NCBI GenBank assembly: GCA_910578425.1 | Contig: CAJTQX010000008.1 | Span: 1-64,000, forward strand | Length of the DNA stretch: 64,000 nucleotides | Direction of reading: 5' to 3' | From: an uncultured Anaerotignum sp. | GTDB taxonomy: Bacteria; Bacillota; Clostridia; Lachnospirales; Anaerotignaceae | In this document: positions 26,593 through 35,810 of the stretch, one piece after another | Numbering within the stretch: position 1 is the first letter of the stretch | Layout: the number at the start of each line of letters is the position of its first letter | The notes under the pieces: model-generated | What the model was told of the DNA's origin: nothing | Database searches by the model: none | Seen by the model: the letters and a program-made list of their open reading frames with translations, nothing else | Position numbers and translations under genes: made by a program

Positions 26593-28125
26593 ATGCTTTC
26601 TATATTAAACAGCTCCGCCCTTCTGGGAATCGAAAGCTATCCTGTTGCCGTTGAGGTCGACCTGAGCAATGGTCTGCCCGCCTTTGACATCGTTGGGCTG
26701 CCGGATTCCGCCGTAAAGGAATCCCGCGAACGGGTACGCACAGCTATACGCAATTCCGGTCTGCCTTTCCCTGTCAAGCGGATCACAGTCAACCTTGCCC
26801 CCGCCGATACCAAAAAGGAAGGCGCGTCCTTTGACCTGCCGATCGCGCTGGGTATTCTTGCATCTATTGCCGCGTTTCCCACAAACGCGCTGGAAAACAG
26901 CATATGCACCGGAGAGCTTTCTCTGGACGGTTCTGTTCGTCCAGTCAACGGTGTACTGCCTATGGTGTACGATGCATGGCACAGAGGCATAAAAAGCTGC
27001 TTTGTTCCAGTGGAAAATGCCGAAGAAGCCGCACTTGTAGAAGGCATGGATATATTTCCCGTTCGCTCGCTTACAGAAGCCATCGCTCATCTTTCCGGAA
27101 AGGCAAAAATCCCTCCGTATCAGAAGAATACGACTTTTTTTCAGTCCGACAGGGCAGACGGGGAACTTTTGGATTTCTCCCATGTAAAAGGACAGGAAAA
27201 CGCGAAGCGCGCAATGGAGCTTGCCGCCGCCGGAAGCCATAACATTCTGCTGATCGGCCCGCCCGGCTCCGGAAAAACCATGCTGGCAAAACGTCTGCCG
27301 ACCATACTGCCCGATTTGAGTTTTGACGAAAGCATCGAAATCACAAAAATTTACAGTGTTGCAGGGCTTCTGCGCCAGAAAAACATGCTGGTCCGCACGC
27401 GGCCTTTCCGTTCGCCGCACCATACCATATCGCCTTCCGCGCTGACTGGCGGCGGGCGCGTACCAAAGCCCGGCGAAATTTCTCTGGCGCATCATGGCGT
27501 ACTGTTTCTGGATGAGCTGCCGGAATTTCAGCGGAACGCGCTGGAGGTCATGCGGCAGCCGCTGGAGGACGGAAAAGTAACAATTTCACGAGTCAACGGC
27601 ACATTGACATTTCCTTCCGATTTTATGCTTGTGGCAGCAATGAACCCCTGCCCCTGCGGATATTTGGGCAACAGCGAAAAATGCCATTGCTCTGCCAATG
27701 AAATTGCGAAATATCACAGGAAAATCAGCGGCCCTTTGCTTGACCGTATCGATCTGATGGTAGAAATGCCGCCCGTAGCTTATGACGATTTAGAAAACAC
27801 TGCACCTGCGGAAACCTCCGCCGCTATTAAGGAACGTGTTGTCCGCGCTCATACCATACAGTTGAAACGTTTCCGGAATGAGGGGATTTATTTCAATTCC
27901 CAGATGAACGCCGCACAGGTGGAAAAATACTGTCCGCTTGCCGCAAAGGACAGGGATGTTCTGCGTTCCGCTTTTGAACGGCTGGATCTGAGCGCGCGTG
28001 CGTACCATAAAATACTCAAGCTCGCACGTACCGCTGCCGATTTGGACGGTGCGGAACAGATTACGCTGCGGAACCTTCTGGAGGTCCTCCAGTATCGTTC
28101 CCTGGACAGAAAATATATGCTTTGA
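26593..28125 (+). CDS. comM: YifB/ComM family Mg-chelatase-like AAA+ ATPase
   Basis: 510 residues. An N-terminal Lon-protease-S5-like domain (VEVDLSNGLPAFDIVGLPD, residues ~21-40) precedes a Mg-chelatase-type AAA+ module with Walker A GPPGSGKTM near residue 223, Walker B FLDELPEF, and the Cys-containing NPCPCGYLG insert. In naturally competent bacteria ComM is a branch-migration helicase that aids recombination; in clostridia the role is assumed similar. Start ATG 26593 after GAGG. Divergent from dprA, another transformation gene. Confidence 0.9.
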   Translation: MLSILNSSALLGIESYPVAVEVDLSNGLPAFDIVGLPDSAVKESRERVRTAIRNSGLPFPVKRITVNLAPADTKKEGASFDLPIALGILASIAAFPTNALENSICTGELSLDGSVRPVNGVLPMVYDAWHRGIKSCFVPVENAEEAALVEGMDIFPVRSLTEAIAHLSGKAKIPPYQKNTTFFQSDRADGELLDFSHVKGQENAKRAMELAAAGSHNILLIGPPGSGKTMLAKRLPTILPDLSFDESIEITKIYSVAGLLRQKNMLVRTRPFRSPHHTISPSALTGGGRVPKPGEISLAHHGVLFLDELPEFQRNALEVMRQPLEDGKVTISRVNGTLTFPSDFMLVAAMNPCPCGYLGNSEKCHCSANEIAKYHRKISGPLLDRIDLMVEMPPVAYDDLENTAPAETSAAIKERVVRAHTIQLKRFRNEGIYFNSQMNAAQVEKYCPLAAKDRDVLRSAFERLDLSARAYHKILKLARTAADLDGAEQITLRNLLEVLQYRSLDRKYML

Positions 28126-28148
28126 AGCAGATATATAAGGAGTTTTTC

Positions 28149-28832
28149 ATGAAATTATATTCCAAACAGCAAATGTCCGAATCCTTTCTGACCGGCACAC
28201 TGCTGGCAGTTGTCGGCGGTTTTCTGGACGCTTATACATACATTGCGAGGGGCGGCGTTTTTGCCAACGCCCAGACGGGCAATATCGTGCTGATGGGCAT
28301 GAATCTGGCAGAAGGGCAATGGCTGGACGCCTTTGCCTGCTTTATCCCGATTTTCGCCTTTGTCTGCGGCGTATTTGTAGATGAATGGATACGCAAATTT
28401 TTTCTTCCCAAGCCTGTGATACACTGGCGGCAGATTGTTATCCTTTTTGAAATGCTCCTGCTGTTCGGTGTGGCGTTCCTGCCGCTCGGCGGGAAATATG
28501 ACCTTGTAGCCAATGTGCTGGTGTCATTTGTCTGCTCCCTTCAGGCGCAGAGCTTCCGTAAGCTGCATGGTCTGCCCTACGCAACAACTATGTGTACCGG
28601 AAATCTCCGCAGCGGCACAGAACACCTTTTCCGTTTTTCGCAGAATAAAAATACCGCCGAATGCAAAAAAGCCGCCAGCTATTACGGTGTCATTTTGTTT
28701 TTCATATTAGGCGCGGGAATCGGTGCTGTTCTGACAAAGCAATTTGGGCAGCCTGCGGCAGCATTGGGCAACATCATTTTGCTTTTGGTCTGCATCCTGC
28801 TCTCCGTCCGCAGCAAAGAAAGCGCGGAATAA
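28149..28832 (+). CDS. YoaK family (DUF1275) membrane protein
   Basis: 227 residues from ATG 28149 (MKLYSKQQMS) behind AAGGAG. About six hydrophobic segments; the GGFLDAYTYIARGGVFANAQTGNIV motif region and SLQAQSFRKL are typical of DUF1275. Function unknown; family members are inner-membrane proteins. It follows the comM-like gene by 23 nt, probably in the same transcript. Confidence 0.88.
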   Translation: MKLYSKQQMSESFLTGTLLAVVGGFLDAYTYIARGGVFANAQTGNIVLMGMNLAEGQWLDAFACFIPIFAFVCGVFVDEWIRKFFLPKPVIHWRQIVILFEMLLLFGVAFLPLGGKYDLVANVLVSFVCSLQAQSFRKLHGLPYATTMCTGNLRSGTEHLFRFSQNKNTAECKKAASYYGVILFFILGAGIGAVLTKQFGQPAAALGNIILLLVCILLSVRSKESAE

Positions 28833-28889
28833 AATCATCGTTTTCCGGTTATGCTAACCATAATGCAAAATCAGAAAGGCGGTTGCTTT

Positions 28890-29057
28890 ATGCGTCTGAC
28901 AGAACTGAAAAGCGGAATTCCTTCTTCGGAGGCATTCCGGGAAAGCACACGTGTTTTTATCCGCTGCACGCGCGGCGGGAGCCAGCAGTTTTGCGACAGA
29001 GGCTTTGGAAAAATGCGCAACACAGATTTTGAACCTCTGCATTACAAAGATATCTGA
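28890..29057 (+). CDS. possible small protein of unknown function
   Basis: 55 codons from ATG 28890 with GAAAGGCGG upstream. The start MRLTELKSG and the tail DRGFGKMRNTDFEPLHY have a faint resemblance to FeoA-type SH3-like proteins, but too weak to assign. It lies between the DUF1275 gene and the sigE terminator. It may be a remnant rather than a functional gene. Confidence 0.3.
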   Translation: MRLTELKSGIPSSEAFRESTRVFIRCTRGGSQQFCDRGFGKMRNTDFEPLHYKDI

Positions 29058-29058
29058 C

Positions 29059-29093
29059 AAAAAAGGAGGGCATGATTCACACCCTCCTTTTTG
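29059..29093. terminator. bidirectional terminator after sigE
   Basis: AAAAAAGGAGGG / CCCTCCTTTTT with a 10-nt loop. T runs are present in both directions; it serves sigE (-) and the upstream (+) genes. Confidence 0.85.
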
Positions 29094-29094
29094 C

Positions 29095-29829
29095 TTACAT
29101 CATTTTATTGATTTCCTTTTTCAGCCGGCTGATAATTTTTTTCTCCAAACGCGATATATATGACTGCGATATTCCCAAAATATCCGCGACCTCCTTCTGC
29201 GTCCGTTCCTCTGTTTCCGGCAGAAGTCCGAACCGCATTTCCACAATACGCCGTTCCCGTCCAGAAAGCTTCTGCATTGCGTTGTTAAGCAGTTCTCTGT
29301 CCACTTCATCCTCTATGTTTTTGTAAATCACGTCTCCATCCACACCCAGAATGTCCGAAAGCAAAAGCTCATTGCCTTCCCAATCTACATTCAGCGGTTC
29401 GTCAATGGAAACCTCTGATTTCGTCTTGCTGTTGCGCCGCAGATACATTAAAATTTCGTTCTCAATGCAGCGGGAGGCGTATGTCGCCAGCTTGATTTTT
29501 TTATCTGTTTTGAAGGTATTGATTGCCTTAATCAGCCCAATCGTGCCAATGGAAATCAAATCCTCCACGTTGATTCCCGTATTTTCAAACTTCCTCGCGA
29601 TATAGACGACAAGCCGCAGATTCCGTTCGATCAGAACGGATTTCACCTTAACATCGTCCTCCCCGCCCAGCTGCTGCAAAAGCACAGCCTCCTCCTCCGG
29701 CTTCAGAGGCGGCGGGAACACATCGCTGCCGCCGATATAAAAAACGCCCTCCGCCTTGCCGAACAGCTTGCGCAAAAACACGCCTCCATGATATTTTGCC
29801 AAAAATACAAGATATTTCCATTCCTTCAT
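29095..29829 (-). CDS. sigE: RNA polymerase sporulation sigma factor sigma-E (pro-form)
   Basis: Mother-cell sigma factor, made as an inactive precursor. 244 residues. The N-terminal ~28 residues form the hydrophobic pro-sequence (FLAKYHGGVFL), then FYIGGSDVFPPPL, a hallmark of SigE. Region 2 is visible as RLVVYIARKFENTG and IGTIGLIKAINTF, region 4 as RTQKEVADILGISQSYISRL. The gene lies 2 nt after spoIIGA, whose product cleaves the pro-sequence. sigG, often next, is not here: a terminator follows. Confidence 0.96.
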   Translation of the reverse strand: MKEWKYLVFLAKYHGGVFLRKLFGKAEGVFYIGGSDVFPPPLKPEEEAVLLQQLGGEDDVKVKSVLIERNLRLVVYIARKFENTGINVEDLISIGTIGLIKAINTFKTDKKIKLATYASRCIENEILMYLRRNSKTKSEVSIDEPLNVDWEGNELLLSDILGVDGDVIYKNIEDEVDRELLNNAMQKLSGRERRIVEMRFGLLPETEERTQKEVADILGISQSYISRLEKKIISRLKKEINKMM

Positions 29830-29831
29830 GC

Positions 29832-30692
29832 TTATTCCTCCTTCAATAAACAGGGTGGGAGCAATCCCTCATATGCCCCTGTAAATGCTTCAAATGTAAT
29901 GCCCACAAAAATATCGCAGTGCCGGACTGTCGTTTCACCGAAGCTGATTTCCAGTTGTTCCGCACGCACGCCCCAAAGCCTGCCGTCCGGATTGCCCAGG
30001 CTGGTATATGGCAGGGCGCAAAGCCCAAGCCCTTCCCTGACGCCCTGCAAAAGCGCGACACTTTCCTCCGGCGTAAACAGCGGCTGCAAAGCGGCAAATT
30101 CCAGCACCGCAACACCTCGGCCGTCCTCCTGCCGCAGTCCATTCCCCGTATCAATCAATGCCCTGCCTTCCGTCTGCTTCCCGCGCCAATGCACAGAAAC
30201 CGTACAAAATTCCCGCCGCCTCTGGATATGCGATTCCATCCATCTGCCGCCCAGCTTCAGCAAAACGTAAGCCATGCCGACCGACCAGACCAGCATCTGC
30301 CAGGGGTAAAGTCCCACATTCCGCCGCAGAATCAGCCCATGACCAAACAGCCCCTGCACGTCTGTCAGCGTAAGCAATGCCGCCGCCGCGCCGCCCATCA
30401 GGAATGAAACCGCCCAGGCCGCAGCAAACAGCCGCAGCAGGCTTTTCCCGCGCTTCGGCAGATACGCCCCTGCAATACCAGCCGCCATCAGCAGGAACGA
30501 AAGCAGAAGCCCGCCGTTTCTTTGGAAAAAATACAGCCACAGGCAGTAAAGCAGGGCAGAAACGAAACCGCCAAGCAGTATCCTTGCCTTGCCTGCCCGA
30601 AAGCCTGCAAGCCTTCCGGCACACCAGAGCAGAAAGCTGTTCATGCCCCAATTCGTAAAAAACAATACGTCTATGTAAATAGATGCTTCCAT
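29832..30692 (-). CDS. spoIIGA: sigma-E processing peptidase SpoIIGA
   Basis: Membrane aspartic protease of the septum that activates pro-sigma-E in response to forespore signal SpoIIR. 286 residues: an N-terminal half with about five membrane segments (starting IYIDVLFFTNWGMNSFLLW) and a C-terminal protease domain with the active Asp in GRALIDTGNGLR (near residue 172). Start ATG 30692 behind GGAGGGTAAAA. Operon with sigE. Upstream lies a 21-bp-spacer promoter of spoIIG type. Confidence 0.95.
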   Translation of the reverse strand: MEASIYIDVLFFTNWGMNSFLLWCAGRLAGFRAGKARILLGGFVSALLYCLWLYFFQRNGGLLLSFLLMAAGIAGAYLPKRGKSLLRLFAAAWAVSFLMGGAAAALLTLTDVQGLFGHGLILRRNVGLYPWQMLVWSVGMAYVLLKLGGRWMESHIQRRREFCTVSVHWRGKQTEGRALIDTGNGLRQEDGRGVAVLEFAALQPLFTPEESVALLQGVREGLGLCALPYTSLGNPDGRLWGVRAEQLEISFGETTVRHCDIFVGITFEAFTGAYEGLLPPCLLKEE

Positions 30693-30711
30693 TTTTACCC
30701 TCCATGCCCTT

Positions 30712-30776
30712 ATTATAGACGGGCGGGACGAAAAAACTTGTCACTTCTGCTGAATCATGCCAAAAACCACCCGACA
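30712..30776 (-). promoter_or_regulatory. spoIIG-type promoter with possible Spo0A boxes
   Basis: Minus-strand GTGACA (30744-30739) and TATAAT (30717-30712) with a 21-bp spacer. The unusually long spacer is the hallmark of the Spo0A-activated, sigma-A-dependent spoIIG promoter. Sequences close to the 0A box TGTCGAA occur at 30776-30770 (TGTCGGG) and, in the other orientation, at 30726-30732 (GGACGAA); each matches 5 of 7. Confidence 0.5.
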
Positions 30777-30784
30777 AAAAACGC

Positions 30785-30834
30785 AAAAAAAGACCTTCGG
30801 AAAAGGTATCATTACCCATTGCCCAAAGGTCTTT
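30785..30834 (-). terminator. terminator after spoVE/ftsW
   Basis: Minus strand AAAGACCTTTGG pairs with CCGAAGGTCTTT across a 26-nt loop, then TTTTTGCG. It separates the cell-wall operon from spoIIGA-sigE. Confidence 0.75.
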
Positions 30835-30844
30835 ATGCTTCGTT

Positions 30845-32014
30845 TTATCGTTCCGTTTTTTCATTCTTTTTGGGATAACGCGAAATATTCAGCAGTATCC
30901 CAATCATCGCCATCAGAAACATCAGCGATGAGCCGCCATAGCTGATAAACGGCAGGGGCTGCCCTGTGTTCGGGATGGTATTCGTTACAACACCGATGTT
31001 AATAATGGACTGGAATGCTATGACCGCGGTAATGCCCGTCGCCACAAGCATCCCATATGTATCCTTTGCATTCATTGCAATTTTTATGCCCCGCCAGATC
31101 AGCACAGTAAACAGCAGTATAACGAAGCCCGCGCCGATGATGCCCAGTTCTTCACAAATAATTGCAAAAATGATGTCATTATACGCCTCCGGCACGAATG
31201 TTTTCTGTCGGCTCTGCCCCAGCCCCAGCCCGAACAGCCCGCCCGAGGCAATGGCATACAGGGACTGTATGGTCTGGAATCCGTCAACCAAAGGGTCACT
31301 CCAAGGGTCCAGCCATATCACAATACGTTTCAGACGGTACCGGAAATCTTCCGGTATAATCAATATCGCGCCAACAGGAATCAAAGCAACCGCCGCCGCC
31401 ACGAAATACCATATTCGCGGGCTGGCGATAAACAATATCGTCGCGCCCATCAGCAGTATCAACAGCGCGGAGGAAAAGTTGGAAAGCGCGATCAGCCCGA
31501 CAGGGAACAGCAGTATTGCCGACGCCTTCAAAAATCCCTTCAAATTTCCCAGTTCCTTCCGGTGCTCGCTGACATAGAGAGAAAGGAACAGCGCGATGGC
31601 GATTTTCGTAAACTCCGAAGGCTGGAACTGTATCTCCCCCAGCTTCAGCCAGCGCGTCTGCCCGCCTATCTCCTGCCCCAACGGCGTCAGCAGCAGGAGA
31701 AGGAATATATTGGAAAGCCAATATGCCAGCGCGGAAAAACGCCTCCAGAACGTATAGGGTATGTTCATGCAGAAAATCATCGCGGCAAAGCCCACGATAG
31801 CCCATGCTCCTTGTCTTTTCAGGAAATAAAACATATCGTAGCCGAATTTTTCCGTTGTCATCGTTTTATAATAGCTGGAACTGAATACCATGACAACGCC
31901 AAACAGCACCAAAGTCAGCACCACAAACAGCACCGTAAAATCATATCCCAGCGGCTTGATATATTTTCGTTTGCCCTGCTTTTTTTTCGTCTTGCCCCTT
32001 TGTTCTTTCTCCAT
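30845..32014 (-). CDS. FtsW/RodA/SpoVE family lipid II polymerase
   Basis: SEDS-family glycosyltransferase polymerising lipid II. 389 residues with about ten membrane segments after a basic N-terminus (KTKKKQGKRKYIK). WLKLGEIQFQPSEFTKIA, EAYNDIIFAIICEELG and NTGQPLPFISYGGSSL are family motifs. The position next to murD matches both spoVE (B. subtilis) and ftsW; sequence alone does not separate the sporulation-specific from the vegetative role, though spoIIGA-sigE are immediately downstream. Confidence 0.93.
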   Translation of the reverse strand: MEKEQRGKTKKKQGKRKYIKPLGYDFTVLFVVLTLVLFGVVMVFSSSYYKTMTTEKFGYDMFYFLKRQGAWAIVGFAAMIFCMNIPYTFWRRFSALAYWLSNIFLLLLLTPLGQEIGGQTRWLKLGEIQFQPSEFTKIAIALFLSLYVSEHRKELGNLKGFLKASAILLFPVGLIALSNFSSALLILLMGATILFIASPRIWYFVAAAVALIPVGAILIIPEDFRYRLKRIVIWLDPWSDPLVDGFQTIQSLYAIASGGLFGLGLGQSRQKTFVPEAYNDIIFAIICEELGIIGAGFVILLFTVLIWRGIKIAMNAKDTYGMLVATGITAVIAFQSIINIGVVTNTIPNTGQPLPFISYGGSSLMFLMAMIGILLNISRYPKKNEKTER

Positions 32015-32050
32015 CTTTCCACCTCTTTTTGCCGCTATTTTCGTACCATT

Positions 32051-33406
32051 TTAATTCAGGTAGCCCCTCACCTGCTGTTTGAACAGCTCCCCGCGCTGTT
32101 CATAATTCTCAAACATCCCCCAGCTTGCACAGGCAGGGGAAAGCAGTACGCAGTCGCCCGCTGAAGCCTTCGCCCTGCAAAGGTCGATTGCCTCCGCAAA
32201 GGTTTCGCAATCGGAAATTGCCGTAAAGCCGAATTTCTCCGCCGATGCGCGAATCTGCGGCGCAGTCGCGCCAATCAGCACCAGATGCTTCACCCTTCCG
32301 GGGAACAGCTTTGTCCAATCGTCAAAAGAAACCTTCTTATCATATCCGCCGCCAATCAGCACGATTGGCTTTTTCATTGCCAGCACCGCGCGGACAGACG
32401 CATCTGTATTCGTCCCCTTCGAGTCGTTATAATAGTCTACGCCGTCCACCGTCGCAACATACTCGATTCTATGCTCCACGCCGCGGAAATTTCGCAGGAC
32501 CTCCCGAATCGTATCCAGAGGCACGCCGGCGCAGATACCTGCCGCCGCCGCCGCCATGACGTTCTCGTAATTATGCACGCCTAAAATCTGCAAATCGTTC
32601 ACAGAAAGCAAAACCTCATCCATGCCGTCCCAGCGTATCCGTATGTTCTCTCCCTCCAGAAAAATACCCTCGTCCAACGTCTTTTGTGAACTGAAAAAGA
32701 ACACCCTTGCTTCTGTTTTCTCCGCCATTTTCCGACAGTAAGAATCGCTGTCGTTCAAAACACAGAAATCCTCTTTACCCTGCTTTGCAAATACACGTTC
32801 CTTCATGCTGACGTAGTTTTCCATTGTTTTATGGCGGTCCAAATGGTCCGGCGTGATATTCAGCACTGCACTGATATGCGGCTGGAACAGCTCGGCCTTT
32901 TCCATCTGAAAGCTGCTGATTTCCGCAACCACCCAATCCCGCTCTGTCAGCCGTTCCACTTCCTGACAGTAGGAAATGCCGATATTCCCTACCACAGCCG
33001 TACCTGGACGAACCGCCTTCATAATTTCACCTACAAGTGTCGTTGTAGTCGTTTTGCCGTTCGTCCCAGTAATTGCCGTAATCGGGCAGGGCGTCAGGCG
33101 GTATGCCAGTTCTACCTCACTCAGCACAGGCACGCCGGCCGCCTCCGCCGCCTGTATGAAAGGCAGGTCACAGGGAATCCCAGGGCTGAGTACAATCATA
33201 TCCTGCTCACAGGCGATATCATCCGGATTTTTTCCCGTATAGAGCCTGAAACCCTCCTGTTCCAGTTCTTCGGCATTGGGAATGCTTTCCCATTTCTTCA
33301 TATCCTGCAGCGTAACCTCCGCGCCAAGTCTTTTCAGCAGACCCGCAGCCGCGATGCCGCTTTTTGCCATACCGCAGACCAGCGCTTTTTTGCCGTTGTA
33401 TTTCAT
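32051..33406 (-). CDS. murD: UDP-N-acetylmuramoyl-L-alanine:D-glutamate ligase
   Basis: Adds D-Glu to the peptidoglycan precursor. 451 residues. The N-terminal Rossmann-like domain (ALVCGMAKSGIAAAGLL), the ATP loop ITGTNGKTTTTTL near residue 110, LNITPDHLDRH and HRIEYVATVDGVDYYNDSKGTN-type motifs (HRIEYV, YNDSKGTN) are all present. Start ATG 33406 with AAGGAATCGGA upstream. In the murE-murF-mraY-murD-spoVE order of the dcw cluster. Confidence 0.97.
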   Translation of the reverse strand: MKYNGKKALVCGMAKSGIAAAGLLKRLGAEVTLQDMKKWESIPNAEELEQEGFRLYTGKNPDDIACEQDMIVLSPGIPCDLPFIQAAEAAGVPVLSEVELAYRLTPCPITAITGTNGKTTTTTLVGEIMKAVRPGTAVVGNIGISYCQEVERLTERDWVVAEISSFQMEKAELFQPHISAVLNITPDHLDRHKTMENYVSMKERVFAKQGKEDFCVLNDSDSYCRKMAEKTEARVFFFSSQKTLDEGIFLEGENIRIRWDGMDEVLLSVNDLQILGVHNYENVMAAAAAGICAGVPLDTIREVLRNFRGVEHRIEYVATVDGVDYYNDSKGTNTDASVRAVLAMKKPIVLIGGGYDKKVSFDDWTKLFPGRVKHLVLIGATAPQIRASAEKFGFTAISDCETFAEAIDLCRAKASAGDCVLLSPACASWGMFENYEQRGELFKQQVRGYLN

Positions 33407-33424
33407 TCCGATTCCTTCTTTCCG

Positions 33425-34411
33425 TTAAAACATATATTTGCAGCCCAAAAATCCAATCAGGCAGAACATTGCCGTTGCCACATAAAACAGCGTTACAACC
33501 TTTGTTTCCCGCCAGCCGCATTTTTCCAGATGGTGGTGGAACGGTGCCATTTTGAACAGACGCCTGCCCTCGCCATATTTTCGTTTTGTCAGCTTAAACC
33601 AGCCGACCTGAAGCATAACTGTAATGGATTCCCAGAGATATATAAATCCTGCAATCGCAATGAATATCGGCATTTTCAGCACGAATGCGGTCGATGCCAC
33701 AAAACCGCCCAGCGCGAGCGAACCTGTATCCCCCATAAACACTTTCGCAGGGTAGGCGTTAAAAATCAGGAACGCCAGCAGCCCGCCGATAATCGCACCA
33801 CAGACGGGCGAAACCGTGCTCCCCGCCGCCCATGCCGCAATAGCAAAAAACGAAGCCACCAGAAGCGTTACGCCGCTGGAAAGACCGTCCAGCCCATCCG
33901 TAAGATTCACGCCATTGACCGTACCCAGCATGGCAACAAACACAAACGGAATAAACAATATGCCAAGGTCAAGCAGCATACCATCCGTAAATGGAATATA
34001 TACCGCTGTCCCCGTTCCGCCCGCATACAGATACCCGCAGAAGCACCCCGTCACAATGAGCTGCAAAAGCAGCTTTTGATACGCCCGCAGACCAAGGGAA
34101 CGTTTTTTTACAACCTTGATATAATCATCCAGAAAACCAATCACACCATAGCCCAGCGTTACCAGCAGAATTGCTGCGTTATCCGTATGTCCCTTCATAA
34201 AGAACACACCCGTCACCACAAACGCAATCAGAAACGATATGCCGCCCATTGTTGGCGTCCCCTGCTTCTGTAAATGCGTTTCCGGTCCATCGTCCCGCAC
34301 ATTCTGCCCGAATTTCAGCTTATGCAGAAGAGGAATTATGATTGGACAGAGTATGACCCCGATGATAAATGATATAAGTATGGCATATACCGTTTGTTCC
34401 AAAGAACCCAC
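33425..34411 (-). CDS. mraY: phospho-N-acetylmuramoyl-pentapeptide transferase
   Basis: Integral membrane enzyme making lipid I from UDP-MurNAc-pentapeptide and undecaprenyl phosphate. 328 residues with about ten membrane segments. FLDDYIKVVKKRSLGL, LTDGLDGLSSG and the HHHLEKCG loop (Mg and substrate-binding) are diagnostic. Start is GTG 34411 behind AAGGAGTGAACTAAA, at the murF stop. Confidence 0.97.
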   Translation of the reverse strand: MGSLEQTVYAILISFIIGVILCPIIIPLLHKLKFGQNVRDDGPETHLQKQGTPTMGGISFLIAFVVTGVFFMKGHTDNAAILLVTLGYGVIGFLDDYIKVVKKRSLGLRAYQKLLLQLIVTGCFCGYLYAGGTGTAVYIPFTDGMLLDLGILFIPFVFVAMLGTVNGVNLTDGLDGLSSGVTLLVASFFAIAAWAAGSTVSPVCGAIIGGLLAFLIFNAYPAKVFMGDTGSLALGGFVASTAFVLKMPIFIAIAGFIYLWESITVMLQVGWFKLTKRKYGEGRRLFKMAPFHHHLEKCGWRETKVVTLFYVATAMFCLIGFLGCKYMF

Positions 34412-34412
34412 T

Positions 34413-35810
34413 TTAGTTCACTCCTTGTATTTTTTCCACCGTTTTTTCCAGCTCCATACTGCGGGACGCTTTCACCAGAACGGTGTCGCCTTTTTGCAGC
34501 AGAGAAAGCCCTTTTTCCAAAAATTCAGCCTGTTCCGCGAAATGGAACACATTTTCACAGCCAGACGCTTTCGCACTGGCTGCCATTTCATCTGTATACC
34601 GCCCGATACAGAACAGCAGATCTACACCGCATTTTGCAGCGTATTCGCCGACCTCCCGATGCATGGCGGGCGCAAATTCGCCCAGTTCTCCCATAAAGCC
34701 CAGCACAGCCGCTTTTCTGCCCTGTGCTTCCGCAAGAATATCCAGCGATGCTTTCATGGAAACAGGATTTGCGTTATACACATCGTTCAATATCGTGATG
34801 CCGTTTTGGCCATAAATCACATTCATACGGTTTTTTGTCGGCGTAAAGCACTCAATGCCTGCCCTGATTTCCTCCAGCGTCAGCCCAAGCTCCAGCCCGA
34901 CTGCCGCCGCCGAAAGCGCGTTCAGTACCATATGCTTCCCCGGCATGGGAACCGTCACAGCAATCTGTCCCTTTGGCGTATGAATGACACAGGCGGTCTG
35001 TTCCAGCCCCTTCTGACAAATCCTGTCCGCATAAATATCCGGCTTTCTGCCATTTATGTTTTCCAGCCCAAACCAGACGATTTTCTGCGTCAGCCTGCCT
35101 TCCAGTGTCCGCAGCATATCGTTATCGGCATTGAGAATGGCTGTTCCGTCCTCTGCCATGCCATCGAACAGCTCACATTTTGCCCGCAGTATGCCTTCGC
35201 GGCTGCCGAGGTTCTCAATATGCGCCACACCCACATTGGAAATTACCCCAATATTCGGGCGCACTATCCCCGACAGCAGGGCAATCTCCCCGAAATGGTT
35301 CATACCCATCTCAATCACTGCCGCCTGATGGGTCTCCTCCAGCCGCAGCAGCGTCAGCGGCACGCCAATGTCGTTGTTATAATTTCCCTGTGTCCAAAGC
35401 GTTTGATATTTCTGCGAAAGCACAGACGCTGCCATATCCTTCGTGGTCGTTTTGCCTACGCTGCCTGTAATGCCGACCACCGGAATCCGAAACTGATTTC
35501 TATGGTATTCCGCTAAATCCAACAGGGCCTTTTTTGTATTTTCCACCAAAAGCAGCGCGCCGTTTTCCGGAGGAATCATCTCTTCCTCCGAAAAGCATGC
35601 CGCCGCGCCCTGCGCAAAGCACTGGGCAATAAAATCATGCCCGTTGCGTTTTTCTCCCTTCATCGGCACAAAAAGGCTGCCCTGCCGTACCTCTCGGGAA
35701 TCCTGCGTTACATGGGAAACCGTCCGCTCCAAAATCTGCTCCGCATCCCCCACAGTAATAAGGCGCGCATTTACCGCTCTTTGCAGTTCTCTGATTGTCA
35801 ATTCCTTCAT
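34413..35810 (-). CDS. murF: UDP-N-acetylmuramoyl-tripeptide:D-alanyl-D-alanine ligase
   Basis: Adds the D-Ala-D-Ala dipeptide to the precursor. 465 residues. ATP loop GITGSVGKTTTKDM near residue 115, IEMGMNHFGEI, and NDVYNANPVSMKASLD are typical of MurF. Its start overlaps the murE stop by 4 nt (ATGA), and mraY follows immediately. Confidence 0.97.
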   Translation of the reverse strand: MKELTIRELQRAVNARLITVGDAEQILERTVSHVTQDSREVRQGSLFVPMKGEKRNGHDFIAQCFAQGAAACFSEEEMIPPENGALLLVENTKKALLDLAEYHRNQFRIPVVGITGSVGKTTTKDMAASVLSQKYQTLWTQGNYNNDIGVPLTLLRLEETHQAAVIEMGMNHFGEIALLSGIVRPNIGVISNVGVAHIENLGSREGILRAKCELFDGMAEDGTAILNADNDMLRTLEGRLTQKIVWFGLENINGRKPDIYADRICQKGLEQTACVIHTPKGQIAVTVPMPGKHMVLNALSAAAVGLELGLTLEEIRAGIECFTPTKNRMNVIYGQNGITILNDVYNANPVSMKASLDILAEAQGRKAAVLGFMGELGEFAPAMHREVGEYAAKCGVDLLFCIGRYTDEMAASAKASGCENVFHFAEQAEFLEKGLSLLQKGDTVLVKASRSMELEKTVEKIQGVN

